A model generated the notes under the pieces. The model was given only the letters and a program-made list of their open reading frames with translations, did no database searches and was not told the origin of the DNA. Source: an uncultured Brachyspira sp. (GTDB lineage: Bacteria; Spirochaetota; Brachyspiria; Brachyspirales; Brachyspiraceae). Taken from it: 22,443 nucleotides of DNA. Positions 6,622 to 13,800 of the stretch are shown one piece after another (within the stretch, counting starts at the first letter, position 1; each line of letters starts with the position of its first letter). The DNA lies in contig NZ_CASEGO010000037.1 in NCBI RefSeq assembly GCF_949287625.1, positions 1-22,443 of the forward strand, given 5' to 3'. The position numbers and the translations under genes are program-made.

Positions 6622-7791
6622 ATGTCAAGATTTACTATTCCTAGAGATTTATACTATGGCGATAATGCTATGGAGGAATTAAAAAACTTACAAGGTCATA
6701 AAAAAGCAATAATTGTTACTGGAGGCTCTTCTATGAAAAGAGGAGGCTTCCTTGATAAATGCGAAAAGATATTAAAAGAAGCTGGTTTGGAAGTAAAAAT
6801 TTTTGATGGTGTTGAACCAGACCCTTCTATAGAAACAGTTTATAAAGGTGCTGAGGCTATGAGAGAGTTTAAACCAGATTTGATAGTAGCTTTAGGAGGA
6901 GGTTCTGCTCTTGATGCTGCTAAAGCTATGTGGGTTTTCTATGAATATCCAGATAAAAAATTTGATGATATTAAAACTCCTTTTACTATGCCTAAACTTA
7001 GAAAGAAAGCAATATTTGCAGCTATACCTTCTACAAGCGGTACTGCTTCAGAGGTTACTGCTTTCTCAGTTATAACTGATTATTCAACAAACATTAAATA
7101 TCCATTAGCAGATTTTGAGATTACTCCAGACATTGCTATACTTGATTATTCAATACCTATGACAATGCCTGAGACAGTTTCTGCTGATACTGGTATGGAT
7201 GCACTTACTCACTCTATAGAGGCTTATGTTGCATCACTTAGAACTGATATAACAGATGCTTTGGCTATGAAAGCTATTTACATGATAGTACATAATATAG
7301 AAAAAGCAGTTAAAGGTGATAAAGAAGGAAGAGCAAAACTTCATGTTGCTCAATGTTTAGCTGGTATGGCTTTTTCAAATGCTCTGCTTGGTATAGTTCA
7401 TAGTTTGGCTCATAAAACAGGTGCAGAATTCCACATCACACATGGAAGATGCAATGCTATACTTCTTCCTTATGTTATAGAGTACAATTCAAAAGTTTGT
7501 GCTGACAGATTTGCTGATATAGCTAGAATGCTTAAACTTTCTGGTAATACTGATACTGAACTTACAGCTTCATTAGTTAAAAAAGTAAAAGAGTTAAATG
7601 CTAAATTAGGCATTAAACAAACTTATAAAGAAAATGGAGTAACAGAAGAACACTTCAAACAAAAATGCGGCAGTATAGCTAAAAATGCTGTAACTGATCC
7701 TTGTACTGGTTCTAATCCAAGAGAAACAGATGAAGCTAATATGAAAAAGGTATTAGAAGCAGCTTATTATGGAAACGATGTTAACTTTTAA
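6622..7791 (+). CDS. Iron-dependent (group III) alcohol dehydrogenase
   Basis: This 389-residue protein is the usual length for the family, which reversibly reduces aldehydes to alcohols with NAD(P)H in the cytoplasm. The N-terminal Rossmann part has 'GGSSMKRGG' and 'ALGGGSALDAAKAM' (90-103). The C-terminal metal domain has D193 and H197 in 'DTGMDALTHSIEAY', H260 in 'GIVHSLAH' and H274 in 'ITHGRCN'. These ligand spacings equal those of E. coli FucO (D196, H200, H263, H277), so the metal site is intact. It stands alone between a consensus promoter and a strong terminator and probably serves fermentative NADH disposal. The exact substrate cannot be read from sequence. A distant paralogue lies at 13801. 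Confidence 0.9.
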   Translation: MSRFTIPRDLYYGDNAMEELKNLQGHKKAIIVTGGSSMKRGGFLDKCEKILKEAGLEVKIFDGVEPDPSIETVYKGAEAMREFKPDLIVALGGGSALDAAKAMWVFYEYPDKKFDDIKTPFTMPKLRKKAIFAAIPSTSGTASEVTAFSVITDYSTNIKYPLADFEITPDIAILDYSIPMTMPETVSADTGMDALTHSIEAYVASLRTDITDALAMKAIYMIVHNIEKAVKGDKEGRAKLHVAQCLAGMAFSNALLGIVHSLAHKTGAEFHITHGRCNAILLPYVIEYNSKVCADRFADIARMLKLSGNTDTELTASLVKKVKELNAKLGIKQTYKENGVTEEHFKQKCGSIAKNAVTDPCTGSNPRETDEANMKKVLEAAYYGNDVNF

Positions 7792-7815
7792 TTAATATAT
7801 TCTAATCATAGTTTT

Positions 7816-7851
7816 CCCCAAGTATTATTTATATAATGCTTGGGGTTTTTA
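7816..7851 (+). terminator. Intrinsic terminator after the alcohol dehydrogenase
   Basis: CCCCAAGTATTAT (7816-7828) pairs with ATAATGCTTGGGG (7833-7845), with one G-U wobble, and is followed by T5. An almost identical hairpin lies at 9529-9561. Confidence 0.85.
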
Positions 7852-7895
7852 TTTATAAATAAATACTTTTTTGCATATAAATGTACTTTAATTCC

Positions 7896-7923
7896 TTGAC
7901 AATTTCATTAATATAGGTATACT
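7896..7923 (+). promoter_or_regulatory. Promoter of the HEPN-like / SecB-like module
   Basis: TTGACA (7896-7901) and TATACT (7918-7923) are 16 bp apart. The next gene's preferred ATG is at 8002, so a leader of about 70 nt is predicted. Confidence 0.65.
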
Positions 7924-8001
7924 ATAATTTGTATATACTTATATTTTTTATATTTGTATATATGTTTTTTGCCGATTATTACTGTAATAGGATATCTTTT
8001 T

Positions 8002-8427
8002 ATGAAGAAAAGAGGCGAGGTAAACATAGATATAGCAAATTATCTTTATAGCAATTCAAAAGATATATTAACAAATTCAAATAATAATAACTTGAATTCA
8101 GATAATATAAAGCATATCATAATTGGAAGATGGTATTATGGTTTATATTTAATAGCAAAAAATTATTTGATAGAAAATAATGTATGCACTGATGATATAA
8201 ATAATTTTCATCACAAATCTAATGAAAATGCTCATATTTATAGCATATGGCATAGAATAGGTATGAAATTAAAAAATTATAATGATATAATACAGGGAGA
8301 AGAACTTGCTAGATTACGTGAATATTATGAATATTCAGGTATCTTATGTCAGCAAATAGATTTTGATAATGCTGAAAGAATATTTAATGAAATTTATGAA
8401 ATTTTTAGAGATTTTGATTTATTATAA
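8002..8427 (+). CDS. HEPN-like domain protein (possible RNase toxin)
   Basis: From the ATG at 8002 this gives 141 residues. GGAT at 7990-7993 provides a weak ribosome site; a TTG at 7954 would add 16 hydrophobic residues and looks less likely. The pattern fits all-helical HEPN proteins: 'IIGRWYYGLYLIAKNYLIE' (like R-x-x-YY-x-x-Y-x-x-A), then His residues and 'AHIYSIWHRIG', then 'ELARLREYYEYSGIL' (like L-x-x-LR-x-x-x-x-Y), then a closing amphipathic helix. HEPN proteins are often ribonuclease toxins paired with antitoxins. A canonical R-x4-6-H catalytic motif is not obvious, so activity is uncertain. It is the first gene of a three-part module that ends with a SecB-like chaperone. The assignment is by pattern only. 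Confidence 0.5.
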   Translation: MKKRGEVNIDIANYLYSNSKDILTNSNNNNLNSDNIKHIIIGRWYYGLYLIAKNYLIENNVCTDDINNFHHKSNENAHIYSIWHRIGMKLKNYNDIIQGEELARLREYYEYSGILCQQIDFDNAERIFNEIYEIFRDFDLL

Positions 8428-8448
8428 TTTATTATTAGGAAAACAAAT

Positions 8449-8772
8449 ATGATGAAAAGTTATGATGCTATATTTTTTTATATAAAAAGATTAAAAGAAA
8501 ATAATATAAAAGATTTTAAAATAATAGATAAAAAAGATTATTATGTGATTTATATCTTTATTAAAAGAGATTCGAAAATAAGAAAGATAATTAATGAAAT
8601 TTCTTATGAAGTACATAGTAAATTTAATATATATAAAACAATTCAATGCCAATACTTTTATGATTGGTTTATAAATATTAGTAGTTTTGAAAATGATATT
8701 ATAAAAAACTCATATATTGATTTAACTTCGCAATTTTTAAATAATTTCTATAGTAAAAAAAAAATTCTATAA
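8449..8772 (+). CDS. Unrecognised protein, N-terminal half of a frameshifted frame
   Basis: It starts 21 nt after the HEPN-like gene at ATG 8449 (or the adjacent ATG 8452), with AGGA at 8437-8440. As read it encodes 107 residues. An alpha/beta pattern is seen, with a strand 'DYYVIYIFIKRDS' then 'KIRKIINEISYEVHSKF'. 'FENDIIKNSYIDL' loosely recalls the end of minimal nucleotidyltransferase antitoxins that pair with HEPN toxins, but the G-S and D-x-D active-site motif is missing, so I do not assign it. The frame ends just after a run of ten As (8755-8764). The -1 frame continues without a stop to 9092, so the full protein is probably about 214 residues. Confidence 0.55.
   Translation: MMKSYDAIFFYIKRLKENNIKDFKIIDKKDYYVIYIFIKRDSKIRKIINEISYEVHSKFNIYKTIQCQYFYDWFINISSFENDIIKNSYIDLTSQFLNNFYSKKKIL
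8755..8764 (+). repeat. Ten-A homopolymer at a frame break
   Basis: Ten consecutive As span the point where two abutting open frames meet. Adding one A, or slipping back by one nucleotide on A-AAA-AAA, fuses them. Such tracts are classic sites of phase variation, transcriptional slippage or sequencing error. Confidence 0.7.
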
Positions 8773-9092
8773 TAGAATATACAAATAAATTACTTACAAA
8801 TTTCAAAATAAATAATATCTATAATAATTATAAATATGCTGATAGTACAGCTTTATTTTTGGGAGGTTCTATTGCTTCTCTTGCGGGTGTTGTTCCATTC
8901 CTAAATAATTTATATTTTTGGGGTCATTTTCAATCAAGCAAATATTATTATTCATATAATCAAATAACAGCATTATATAGAAATTATAAGTTGAAATTAA
9001 AAATAGAATACAGCTGTAAAGCTAAAATAAATAAAATAAATATTGATTATAATATTAAAGAGGTAAACAATGAAAATATTTCCATACAATGA
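8763..9092 (+). CDS. Unrecognised protein, C-terminal half of a frameshifted frame
   Basis: This is the continuation after the 10-A run, 109 residues with no plausible start of its own near the break; a TTG at 8859 is the first candidate and lacks a good ribosome site. It holds a hydrophobic segment rich in small residues ('ALFLGGSIASLAGVVPFL'), which could be a membrane helix or an aggregation-prone chaperone-binding region. A strand-rich, basic end follows ('YKLKLKIEYSCKAKINKIN'). The end overlaps the start of the SecB-like gene by 23 nt, which suggests coupling. In known toxin-antitoxin-chaperone loci the antitoxin carries a C-terminal chaperone-addiction tail; this part could play that role, but that is inference. 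Confidence 0.45.
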   Translation, partial: NSIIEYTNKLLTNFKINNIYNNYKYADSTALFLGGSIASLAGVVPFLNNLYFWGHFQSSKYYYSYNQITALYRNYKLKLKIEYSCKAKINKINIDYNIKEVNNENISIQ

Positions 9093-9501
9093 AAAATCAG
9101 AAATAGAATTAAAATCTTTAAAACTTATGGAATTAAATTTTTATCAAGGTAATGATCCAATAATAATGGACAGTGTAGATATGGATTTATCTTTAGAAGC
9201 TTCATATTTATTAAAAAAAGAGGAAAATACATTACAATTTAATTTATCTATAGCATTAAGACTGCATCAAAGTGTAGACATTGATAAAATTATAGATATA
9301 GGAGTAATTCAATCAAAAATTTCTGGTATATTTATTTACGATGGTAAAGTAAATGAAGAAATATTTCCTAGTTTGGCTTCTATATTATATTCATATTTAA
9401 GACCAATAGTTGCTCAAATTTCTGTTATGGCTAAACTTCCGCCTATAGATTTGCCTATTTTGGATTTGAGTAAAATAAAAGCGGATAAAATCAAAGAATA
9501 A
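9070..9501 (+). CDS. SecB-like chaperone
   Basis: This 143-residue protein is close to SecB in length (E. coli SecB has 155). The SecB-like features are alternating beta strands in the first 80 residues ('SLEASYLLKKEENTLQFNLSIALRLHQ'), a 'GIFIYDG' strand, and above all the helix 'SLASILYSYLRPIVAQISVMA' followed by 'LPPIDLPILDL'. The last two parallel SecB's L-x-P-x-x-R-x-x-I-x-x-x-x-x-x-G-x-P-P-x-x-L-P motif. SecB keeps clients unfolded; SecB-like proteins also guard antitoxins in toxin-antitoxin-chaperone systems. Its place at the end of a small module with a HEPN-like gene, rather than near sec genes, favours the latter. The ribosome site AGAGG lies at 9058-9062. Similarity was judged by eye. 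Confidence 0.6.
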   Translation: MKIFPYNEKSEIELKSLKLMELNFYQGNDPIIMDSVDMDLSLEASYLLKKEENTLQFNLSIALRLHQSVDIDKIIDIGVIQSKISGIFIYDGKVNEEIFPSLASILYSYLRPIVAQISVMAKLPPIDLPILDLSKIKADKIKE

Positions 9502-9528
9502 TATTTATTTTATTTGTGTGATAAATTT

Positions 9529-9561
9529 CCCAAGTATTATTATATAATGCTTGGGTTTTTT
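9529..9561 (+). terminator. Intrinsic terminator after the SecB-like gene
   Basis: CCCAAGTATTAT pairs with ATAATGCTTGGG, followed by a T7 run. Stem and loop are nearly identical to the terminator at 7816-7851, so the module lies between two copies of the same hairpin. Confidence 0.85.
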
Positions 9562-9590
9562 TATTTTAAAATACATTAATAACTTGAGTT

Positions 9591-9622
9591 TTGACATTTT
9601 TTAATATATACTTAAATATAAT
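9591..9622 (+). promoter_or_regulatory. Probable promoter of the CFI-box / AAA+ operon
   Basis: A consensus -35 TTGACA lies at 9591-9596. The -10 is ambiguous: TAAATA at 9613-9618 (16-bp spacer) or TATAAT at 9617-9622 (20-bp spacer). AAAGGA at 9632-9637 then serves the ATG at 9645. Confidence 0.5.
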
Positions 9623-9644
9623 AATCATTACAAAGGAATTTTTT

Positions 9645-10052
9645 ATGTCAGAAAAAATAAATACTGAAGAGTTTCAAAAAATTATGGCTGATATACTAGA
9701 GGGCTATGAGAAATTAGAAAATAAACAAAATTTGGACACTTATTTACAGGAGAAACTAAAAGAGTATGAAGTGGGAGAAAGTGAAGAAGAGAGAAAATCT
9801 ATAATATCTAAGTTTGGTACTACATTAAAAGGCATTGCAGATAAATTCAAAAGCCTTATTAATTTTAAGAAAAAAGGAAAATCAAATACCCAATGGCTTT
9901 ATCAGGATTTAGAAAAAAGTATGGAAGGCTTGGAAGAGAGGGATAAATCTATAATAATGGAAAGCATAGATAAATCTCTTAAACAAGAAAGAGACAATCA
10001 TAAAAAAGTAATAAAAGAAGCTATTGAGAATAATAAGAAAGAAAATAAATGA
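9645..10052 (+). CDS. Charged helical protein, unrecognised
   Basis: From the ATG at 9645 (AAAGGA 7 nt upstream) this encodes 135 residues. The frame extends back to a TTG at 9591, but that overlaps the promoter. It is soluble, has no signal peptide, and is rich in Lys and Glu. Most of it should form helices or coiled coils ('ILEGYEKLENKQNLDTYLQEKLKEY', 'DKSLKQERDNHKKVIKEAIENNKKENK'). A middle segment, 'TTLKGIADKFKSLINF', is more hydrophobic. No family was recognised. It is the first of four tightly spaced genes and may be an assembly or regulatory partner of the later ones. Confidence 0.65.
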   Translation: MSEKINTEEFQKIMADILEGYEKLENKQNLDTYLQEKLKEYEVGESEEERKSIISKFGTTLKGIADKFKSLINFKKKGKSNTQWLYQDLEKSMEGLEERDKSIIMESIDKSLKQERDNHKKVIKEAIENNKKENK

Positions 10053-10063
10053 AGGAGAATATT

Positions 10064-11155
10064 ATGAGTGAAAATTCTAAAAGATATGATTTTACAAATG
10101 ATTATGAAAGAGAAATTTTATTTAATGATATTAATGAAAATATAAGATACAATACAGCAGACACAATATTTGAATTTCCAAGAGGTTATAAAGAGGGAAG
10201 AGAAGCTAATAAAGATTATAGAGAAATTGAATCTGTAAGAAAATACATAAATTCTGATTTTGATGATGAAGAAGATATACGCATGAAAGAATTATTCAGT
10301 GCTGCAACATATATAGCTGCTAAAAAGGGATATTTAGGAGAAGATTATGAAAATAAGTCAGTTGAGGAAATAGCTCATATGGTTGATTCATCGCTAACTA
10401 ATGCAAAAGTAGCATATAAGACAGCAAACGGAGATATGAGAAAAGAAGATGCAATAGAACATTCAATAAATAGAACAACATCAAGAGTGGCATCAGCAAC
10501 AGAACAAAAAATTAGAGAAACTACAGAAAGTAAGGGAAGATCAATAGGCGAGAGTGTGGGAAATGCTGTTGGAGGATTTATAGGTAAAGTTATAGGTGCA
10601 CCTTTGGGACCAGTTGGAGCTATTGCAGGCGGATTTTTAGGCGGATTAGCAGGAGGTTTTGTAGGTGATGTTGCTTCTGAAATAATTTCTACAGGTGTTG
10701 AGATAGTAAGTGATATAGCTTCTGGGGTTAGTGATTTTGTATCTGATACTGTTGGAGCAGTAGGAGATTTTATTTCTGATGGGGTTGATGCAGTATGTGA
10801 TTTTGCTTCTGATGTGTTTGATACTGTTACAGGAGGATGCTATATTACAACTGCAGTATGCTGTAAGGATAATAAAGGAGATGATTGTTATGAACTTACT
10901 ATGTTTAGAGATTTCAGAGATAATTGGTTAATGTATCAAAAAGATGGAAATGCATTGATAGAAAGATATTATAAGATAGCTCCTCAAATAGTAAAAAATA
11001 TTGATTTAGAAAATAACAGTAATTTTATATATGATGAAATTAATAATAAATATTTAAAAAACTGTTTGAAGATGATAGAAAATAAAGAGTATGAAGAATG
11101 TAAAAAATTATATATAGAAATGGTTGAGAGTTTAGAAAAGAAATATTTAAATTAA
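10064..11155 (+). CDS. Glycine-zipper protein with CFI-box-like C-terminal domain
   Basis: This is a 363-residue protein from the ATG at 10064, chosen because GAAGGAG (10051-10057) lies just before it; an ATG at 10049 overlaps that site. Residues 1-155 are polar and helical. Residues 160-205 form a glycine zipper ('GGFIGKVIGAPLGPVGAIAGG', then 'GGLAGGFVG') typical of membrane-inserting hairpins. Residues 207-255 repeat a Ser-Asp-Phe/Val unit ('SDFVSDTVGAVGDFISD'). Residues 258-312 match the CFI-box-CTERM pattern: 'GCYITTAVCC', 'YELTMFRDFRDNWLM', 'RYYKIAPQIV'. Four cysteines cluster around the box (C259, C266, C267, C275). The function of the CFI box is not established to my knowledge. Combined with an AAA+ ATPase in the operon, a membrane-active effector is conceivable. 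Confidence 0.65.
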   Translation: MSENSKRYDFTNDYEREILFNDINENIRYNTADTIFEFPRGYKEGREANKDYREIESVRKYINSDFDDEEDIRMKELFSAATYIAAKKGYLGEDYENKSVEEIAHMVDSSLTNAKVAYKTANGDMRKEDAIEHSINRTTSRVASATEQKIRETTESKGRSIGESVGNAVGGFIGKVIGAPLGPVGAIAGGFLGGLAGGFVGDVASEIISTGVEIVSDIASGVSDFVSDTVGAVGDFISDGVDAVCDFASDVFDTVTGGCYITTAVCCKDNKGDDCYELTMFRDFRDNWLMYQKDGNALIERYYKIAPQIVKNIDLENNSNFIYDEINNKYLKNCLKMIENKEYEECKKLYIEMVESLEKKYLN

Positions 11156-11173
11156 AATTAAGGAGTTTCTTAA

Positions 11174-12103
11174 ATGTTGAAAAGAATTAAATTTAATCTT
11201 TTACTTGGAAACAAGTACTGTAAAAATCTTGAAGATGTAAAAAATAATTTTAATATTCATGACATATTAGATTATTTTGATAAGGGTATTTTAGAGAAAT
11301 GGCTTACAGCACAGAATTTAAATGATGTTAATGAAAAGGTATCAGCTATTGATAAGAATGCAGATATTTATAAAAAAGTTAATAGCCTAATGGAAATATT
11401 TTATGAAGATGAAGATGAAAACACTATAAAAGAGATGTCAAAAGAAGCTACATATATAATAGAGTTTGAGAATAAGAGAAAGGACGATTTAGAGGTTTTC
11501 AGCAAAAATGATTTTAAGGAAAAAGAAGTAGTTAATAATTATTTTAAAAACTATGAGGATATAATTAATTTTATAATAGAAAAAAAAGAGGATTATGAAT
11601 TTATAAAATCATCTATAAAAAATATTAGCGATAATTTTATGAATGTATTTAAATATGATTATTACAATTTATTTTTAAAACTCCATAAAGAAGATAATTA
11701 TTTTTCTATTCTTTCAATATTATCAAATAAGAAAACCAGAGACTATTTTATAGAAGATGAAGATATCATGAAAAGTCTAAATGAAATGTTTTCACATACA
11801 TATGGTACTGCTAATGCTATAAAATTTAGATTTGGTTTGTATAAATCAAAATTAGAAGATAATCATTATTTAACTAATAAACTAAAAATTTATTCTCAAA
11901 ATACTAAAAGACATTTCTCTACAGTTGTTGAAGATAAAAAATGCTTAATACTTCATATAGACAGTGGATGTAATGTTACTAGTTTCAAAGATAAAAGTGA
12001 AGAATACGGCTATGAAGATATTAATAATAAATTTTTGATATTAGATGGTATTACTTATATGGGTACAAGCGAATCTGCCCAATTAGTATATATGGAGATA
12101 TAA
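11174..12103 (+). CDS. Unrecognised 309-residue protein of the AAA+ operon
   Basis: The start at ATG 11174 has a clear AAGGAG about 10 nt upstream, and the gene follows the CFI-box gene by 18 nt. It has no signal peptide or membrane segment. The first 55 residues ('FNLLLGNKYCKNLEDVKNNF' then 'DYFDKGILEKWLTAQ') resemble a short N-terminal module I recall from assorted bacterial regulatory or conflict proteins, with the pattern L-x-x-L...F-x-x-G-x-L-x-x-WL; I cannot name it with confidence. The middle is helical and charged. The last 90 residues look beta-rich ('KKCLILHIDSGCNVTSFKD', 'FLILDGITYMG'). It may be an adaptor or substrate of the ATPase encoded 2 nt downstream. Confidence 0.6.
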   Translation: MLKRIKFNLLLGNKYCKNLEDVKNNFNIHDILDYFDKGILEKWLTAQNLNDVNEKVSAIDKNADIYKKVNSLMEIFYEDEDENTIKEMSKEATYIIEFENKRKDDLEVFSKNDFKEKEVVNNYFKNYEDIINFIIEKKEDYEFIKSSIKNISDNFMNVFKYDYYNLFLKLHKEDNYFSILSILSNKKTRDYFIEDEDIMKSLNEMFSHTYGTANAIKFRFGLYKSKLEDNHYLTNKLKIYSQNTKRHFSTVVEDKKCLILHIDSGCNVTSFKDKSEEYGYEDINNKFLILDGITYMGTSESAQLVYMEI

Positions 12104-12105
12104 TT

Positions 12106-13623
12106 ATGGAATATAATGATATAAAAGAAAAATTAGCTTCGTATATATATGCTTTAAGACCAATAATTTATATTAATCATTTTGACTTTGAAAAGATTGA
12201 TAAAATTATATTTGATGTTTCAAATGGTTATGAAGTTTATGAATGGGTAAATAATAATCTTACTTATAAATGGATAAAAGATGAGGAGGAAGATAGAATA
12301 ATCAAATGCCCTCAGGAAACTTCTACTGATATAAAATCTTTTTTGAAGACCAATCAGGATACAGACAGAGAACGTTTTATAATCTTAAAAAATATTAATT
12401 ATTATTTAAGAGACCCTCAAATTTTATCATGGCTTACAGATATAGCTCATAAAAACATGAAAGATAATGATTATAATGTTACTATATTTATAATTTCTTC
12501 TTCTCTTTATATACCCAATGAAATAGAAAAATACACTACTATTCTTGATATACCTTATCCTAAAGATAATGATATTTCAAAGATACTAGATGAGTATATA
12601 GAAAATTATAATCTTACCCTTGAAAAAGAAGTGAGAGATGAGATAACAGCTTCATTAAGGGGATTAAGCGAATTTGAAATTAAGCAGATATTAAATTTAG
12701 CCTATCAGCAAAAGGGTTTTATATCTTTAGAAGACCAAAGTTTGATATTAAAAGAAAAAGAACAGACAATAAAAAAATCTGGAATTATAGAGATAGTAAA
12801 TTATAAAGGCGGACTTGATAATATAGGCGGACTTGATAATTTAAAAGATTATATTAGAGATAAGGCTCATATATTCCAAGGTTTAGGAAAGGCTATGAAG
12901 TTTGGCGTGGATATTCCAAAGGGTATTTTACTTGTTGGTTTACCTGGATGCGGAAAGTCTTTAGCTTCTAAATCAATAGCCAATATTTTTAAAACTCCTC
13001 TTTTAAGGCTTGATATTGGTAAGTTAATGGGTAAGTATGTTGGAGAGAGTGAGGAGAATTTAAGAAAGGCAATAAAGATAGCTGAGGCAGTTACTCCTTG
13101 TGTTTTATGGATTGATGAAATTGAAAAGGCTTTTGCTGGTATTGGCGGAACAGGCGGGGCAAGCGATATTACTACTAGGCTTTTGGGATATATACTTACT
13201 TGGCTTCAGGAAAAAAAATCTGCTGTTTATGTGGTTGCTACTTCAAATGATATTACTAAACTTCCAGCTGAGTTTTTCAGAAAAGGAAGATTTGATGAAC
13301 TATTTAGAATAGAGCTTCCTAATGCCAAAGAAAGAAAAGAGATTTTTGAGCTTCATCTAAAGAAAAGAAATCAGGATATTTCCAAATTAGATATTATTAG
13401 TCTTCTTGATAAAACAGAAGGTTATTCTGGTGCTGATATTGAATCTATTATTCAGCATGCTATAGAGAAATGTTTTATTGAAGACTGCAAAAAAATGGAG
13501 ACTAAAGATTTAGAAGAGGCTATGAAAGATTTTAAATGCATATCTGTAACTTTCAAAGAAAAACTAGAAGATATGAAAAATAATTTAGATAAATACGATA
13601 TGAAGTATGCTTCCAAAAAATAA
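12106..13623 (+). CDS. Ycf46-like AAA+ ATPase
   Basis: This is a 505-residue protein with two AAA-like parts. The N-terminal half (about 10-215) resembles the degenerate first domain of Ycf46-type ATPases and has no Walker motifs. The C-terminal half is a complete AAA domain: Walker A 'GLPGCGKS' (278-285), the pore-loop region 'GKLMGKYVGESEENLRKA', Walker B 'VLWIDEIEKAF' (333-343), sensor 1 'VVATSND', arginine fingers R392 and R395 in 'FFRKGRFDELF', and sensor 2 'GYSGADIES' (439-447). Ligand residues are intact, so ATP hydrolysis is expected. It probably remodels a partner complex, most likely the products of the three genes before it (2-nt gap upstream). Family identity is good; the biological role is unknown. 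Confidence 0.8.
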   Translation: MEYNDIKEKLASYIYALRPIIYINHFDFEKIDKIIFDVSNGYEVYEWVNNNLTYKWIKDEEEDRIIKCPQETSTDIKSFLKTNQDTDRERFIILKNINYYLRDPQILSWLTDIAHKNMKDNDYNVTIFIISSSLYIPNEIEKYTTILDIPYPKDNDISKILDEYIENYNLTLEKEVRDEITASLRGLSEFEIKQILNLAYQQKGFISLEDQSLILKEKEQTIKKSGIIEIVNYKGGLDNIGGLDNLKDYIRDKAHIFQGLGKAMKFGVDIPKGILLVGLPGCGKSLASKSIANIFKTPLLRLDIGKLMGKYVGESEENLRKAIKIAEAVTPCVLWIDEIEKAFAGIGGTGGASDITTRLLGYILTWLQEKKSAVYVVATSNDITKLPAEFFRKGRFDELFRIELPNAKERKEIFELHLKKRNQDISKLDIISLLDKTEGYSGADIESIIQHAIEKCFIEDCKKMETKDLEEAMKDFKCISVTFKEKLEDMKNNLDKYDMKYASKK

Positions 13624-13643
13624 TTTATAATGATAATTTATTA

Positions 13644-13699
13644 AGAGGCTTGAATTCTTTATAGAGATTTAGGAATAAAGATTTTGAGCCTTTTATTTT
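13644..13699 (+). terminator. Probable terminator of the AAA+ operon
   Basis: GGCT (13647-13650) pairs with AGCC (13687-13690), and an inner perfect TCTTTAT/ATAAAGA pair lies within. A T-rich tail (TTTTATTTT) follows. The stem has an internal bulge, so the strength is moderate. Confidence 0.5.
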
Positions 13700-13729
13700 A
13701 AAATATGTAAATAATTTCATATTGTATAT

Positions 13730-13758
13730 TTGATTTAAATTTTAGAGCGTTGTATAAT
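13730..13758 (+). promoter_or_regulatory. Promoter of the second alcohol dehydrogenase
   Basis: TTGATT (13730-13735) and TATAAT (13753-13758) are 17 bp apart. AAGGGG near 13788-13793 is the ribosome site for the ATG at 13801. Confidence 0.7.
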
Positions 13759-13800
13759 AGTAAACATAATAATTTTTGTATTAATTTAAGGGGTAGTAAT

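Noticed and set aside
13100..13312. Open frame of 70 codons on the plus strand
   Set aside because: It lies wholly inside the AAA+ gene in another frame, has no ribosome site, and its composition is that of a shifted reading of that gene.
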